Both the position numbers and the translations under genes were made by a program. DNA of 64,000 nt, taken from Blepharisma stoltei (lineage: Eukaryota > Ciliophora > Heterotrichea > Heterotrichida > Blepharismidae). The notes below the pieces were generated by a model. It did no database searches. It saw nothing but the letters and a program-made list of their open reading frames with translations, and was not told where the DNA came from. Shown here piece after piece: positions 63,272-64,000 of this stretch (the first letter of the stretch is position 1; each line of letters begins with the position of its first letter). The DNA is taken from positions 930,001-994,000 of the forward strand of contig CAJZBQ010000005.1 of the NCBI GenBank assembly GCA_914767885.1, given 5' to 3'.

Positions 63272-64000
63272 ATGTGTGACGACCTAGAAGCCGAACTTTT
63301 AAATGATATCGTAACCCGGCGGAGACGAATGCAAATTGACCCTAAAAAGCCTCGAAATCACCGAAACTATCGTGAGTGGATGGACTTAGATAACGTGATT
63401 TCTATATGCTCTCGGAAACTTCATAATGGTCAATATCATCAAAAAGCGCTTTATATTCGTGCATCAGCCTATCTAAAGCGTGGATGGTTTCAAGAGGCAA
63501 TAGACGATTGCGAAGCCCTAATTCAAAATGATAAAACCTTTGTAGGTGGCTATTACATCCGCGGGCTAGCTTATGAAAGATTAGGCGAAATTGACAAAAG
63601 CATTGAAGATTTCACAACAGTCCTGAAACTTGACCCAAATCATATAAATGCAGCCTATGCACGAGGAACATGCAGAAATAGAAAAGGGGACTATTTAAAA
63701 GCTATTGAAGACTATTCAATGGCTTTAGAAAAAGACACTGAGAGATATTCATTATCCCCAAAAAGAGAAAGAAATACGCATTCTAGTTCAACAAGTTCAA
63801 GATTAAGCACAGGAACAGCTGAAGATTTAAATATTTATGATAAATATCAAGATATAACAGCAAGCCTTTTAAGGACTTTTCCAGAGGAAAAGACTGTCAG
63901 AATTAGCCTTCTCAATCAAGATCATGAAAATAAAAAATCTGTTGAGACTTGGTTTACCCAGGGATGCTTGGCTAAAAAACAAGGCGATTTTAATAGGGCT
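63272..64000 (+). CDS. TPR-repeat protein, partial (3' end outside window)
   Basis: Start MCDDLEAELLNDIVTRRRR; 243 residues inside the window. At least three tetratricopeptide repeats with the usual pattern: ALYIRASAYLKRGWFQEAI, GGYYIRGLAYERLGEIDKSI, AAYARGTCRNRKGDYLKAI, each followed by the D(C/F)xxxLxxDP-type ending. A Ser-rich linker (THSSSTSSRLSTGT) precedes a further repeat start (WFTQGCLAKKQGDFNRA). TPRs mediate protein-protein binding; similar long TPR proteins occur in cilia. No IES is visible in the portion present. Confidence 0.85.
   Translation, partial: MCDDLEAELLNDIVTRRRRMQIDPKKPRNHRNYREWMDLDNVISICSRKLHNGQYHQKALYIRASAYLKRGWFQEAIDDCEALIQNDKTFVGGYYIRGLAYERLGEIDKSIEDFTTVLKLDPNHINAAYARGTCRNRKGDYLKAIEDYSMALEKDTERYSLSPKRERNTHSSSTSSRLSTGTAEDLNIYDKYQDITASLLRTFPEEKTVRISLLNQDHENKKSVETWFTQGCLAKKQGDFNRA

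Noticed and set aside
1-64000. Somatic genome with broken pseudogenes
   Set aside because: Every interrupted gene is otherwise intact, with conserved residues and clean junctions; decay would leave other stops and frameshifts.

Overview
This window looks like germline (micronuclear) DNA of a heterotrich ciliate, most likely Blepharisma. Three things seen directly support this. First, TGA is read as tryptophan inside conserved proteins (for example the MORN protein at 7597-8634, ZW10, TMEM43 and the Myb proteins), while genes end in TAA or TAG. Second, at least eight spliceosomal introns are exactly 15 or 16 nt long with GT...AG ends. Third, about thirty insertions, most bounded by TA, interrupt conserved coding exons and must be removed precisely to restore the reading frame. 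They behave like the internal eliminated sequences (IESs) known from ciliate germlines. The species name is inference; no database search was possible.

Layout. 1-1694: 5' part of a secreted protein gene (minus). 3080-8634: calcium-dependent kinase, inactive gamma-carbonic-anhydrase-like protein, an unknown gene split by a MITE, and a MORN-repeat protein. 8946-12556: two unknown basic/disordered proteins and a one-TM protein. 13259-16875: a coiled-coil gene cut by four IESs plus a small minus gene. 16886-24325: a CFAP97-like giant, LAMTOR2, and an HFxLG-repeat protein. 24544-29293: unknown genes, a Myb factor and a probable ciliary microtubule inner protein. 29851-35841: NUP210. 36942-41229: second Myb factor, a basic protein, a DHHC palmitoyltransferase. 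41275-45776: RNA polymerase II subunit RPB2. 47616-53056: two unknown genes, ZW10, a PHD-finger protein. 53311-60263: NEK kinase, TRAPPC5, TMEM43, a coiled-coil/EF-hand-like protein. 60620-62482: an atypical MAP kinase. 63272-64000: start of a TPR protein. The genes are single-copy eukaryotic housekeeping and ciliary genes, densely packed on both strands, and do not form one pathway.

Mobile DNA. Three MITE families (A, B, C) have unrelated terminal words but the same modular plan: CTCCCCCC ends, a pair of direct words at one end and a hairpin of the same word at the other. They insert at TA and sit inside coding exons. A fourth family (D) has 9-bp target duplications, about 25-bp inverted ends and two long opposed arrays of a 14-bp unit, GGCCTATTTTTTTT. 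A fifth group is GC-richer, 370-610 bp, with 10-18 bp target duplications and often an AAAATGGC-like start; it resembles short retroposons. Members of every group interrupt genes, and their removal restores conserved proteins, so excision by the host can be read from the sequence. Decayed copies (ZW10 3' end, RPB2) show the same IES class at older stages.
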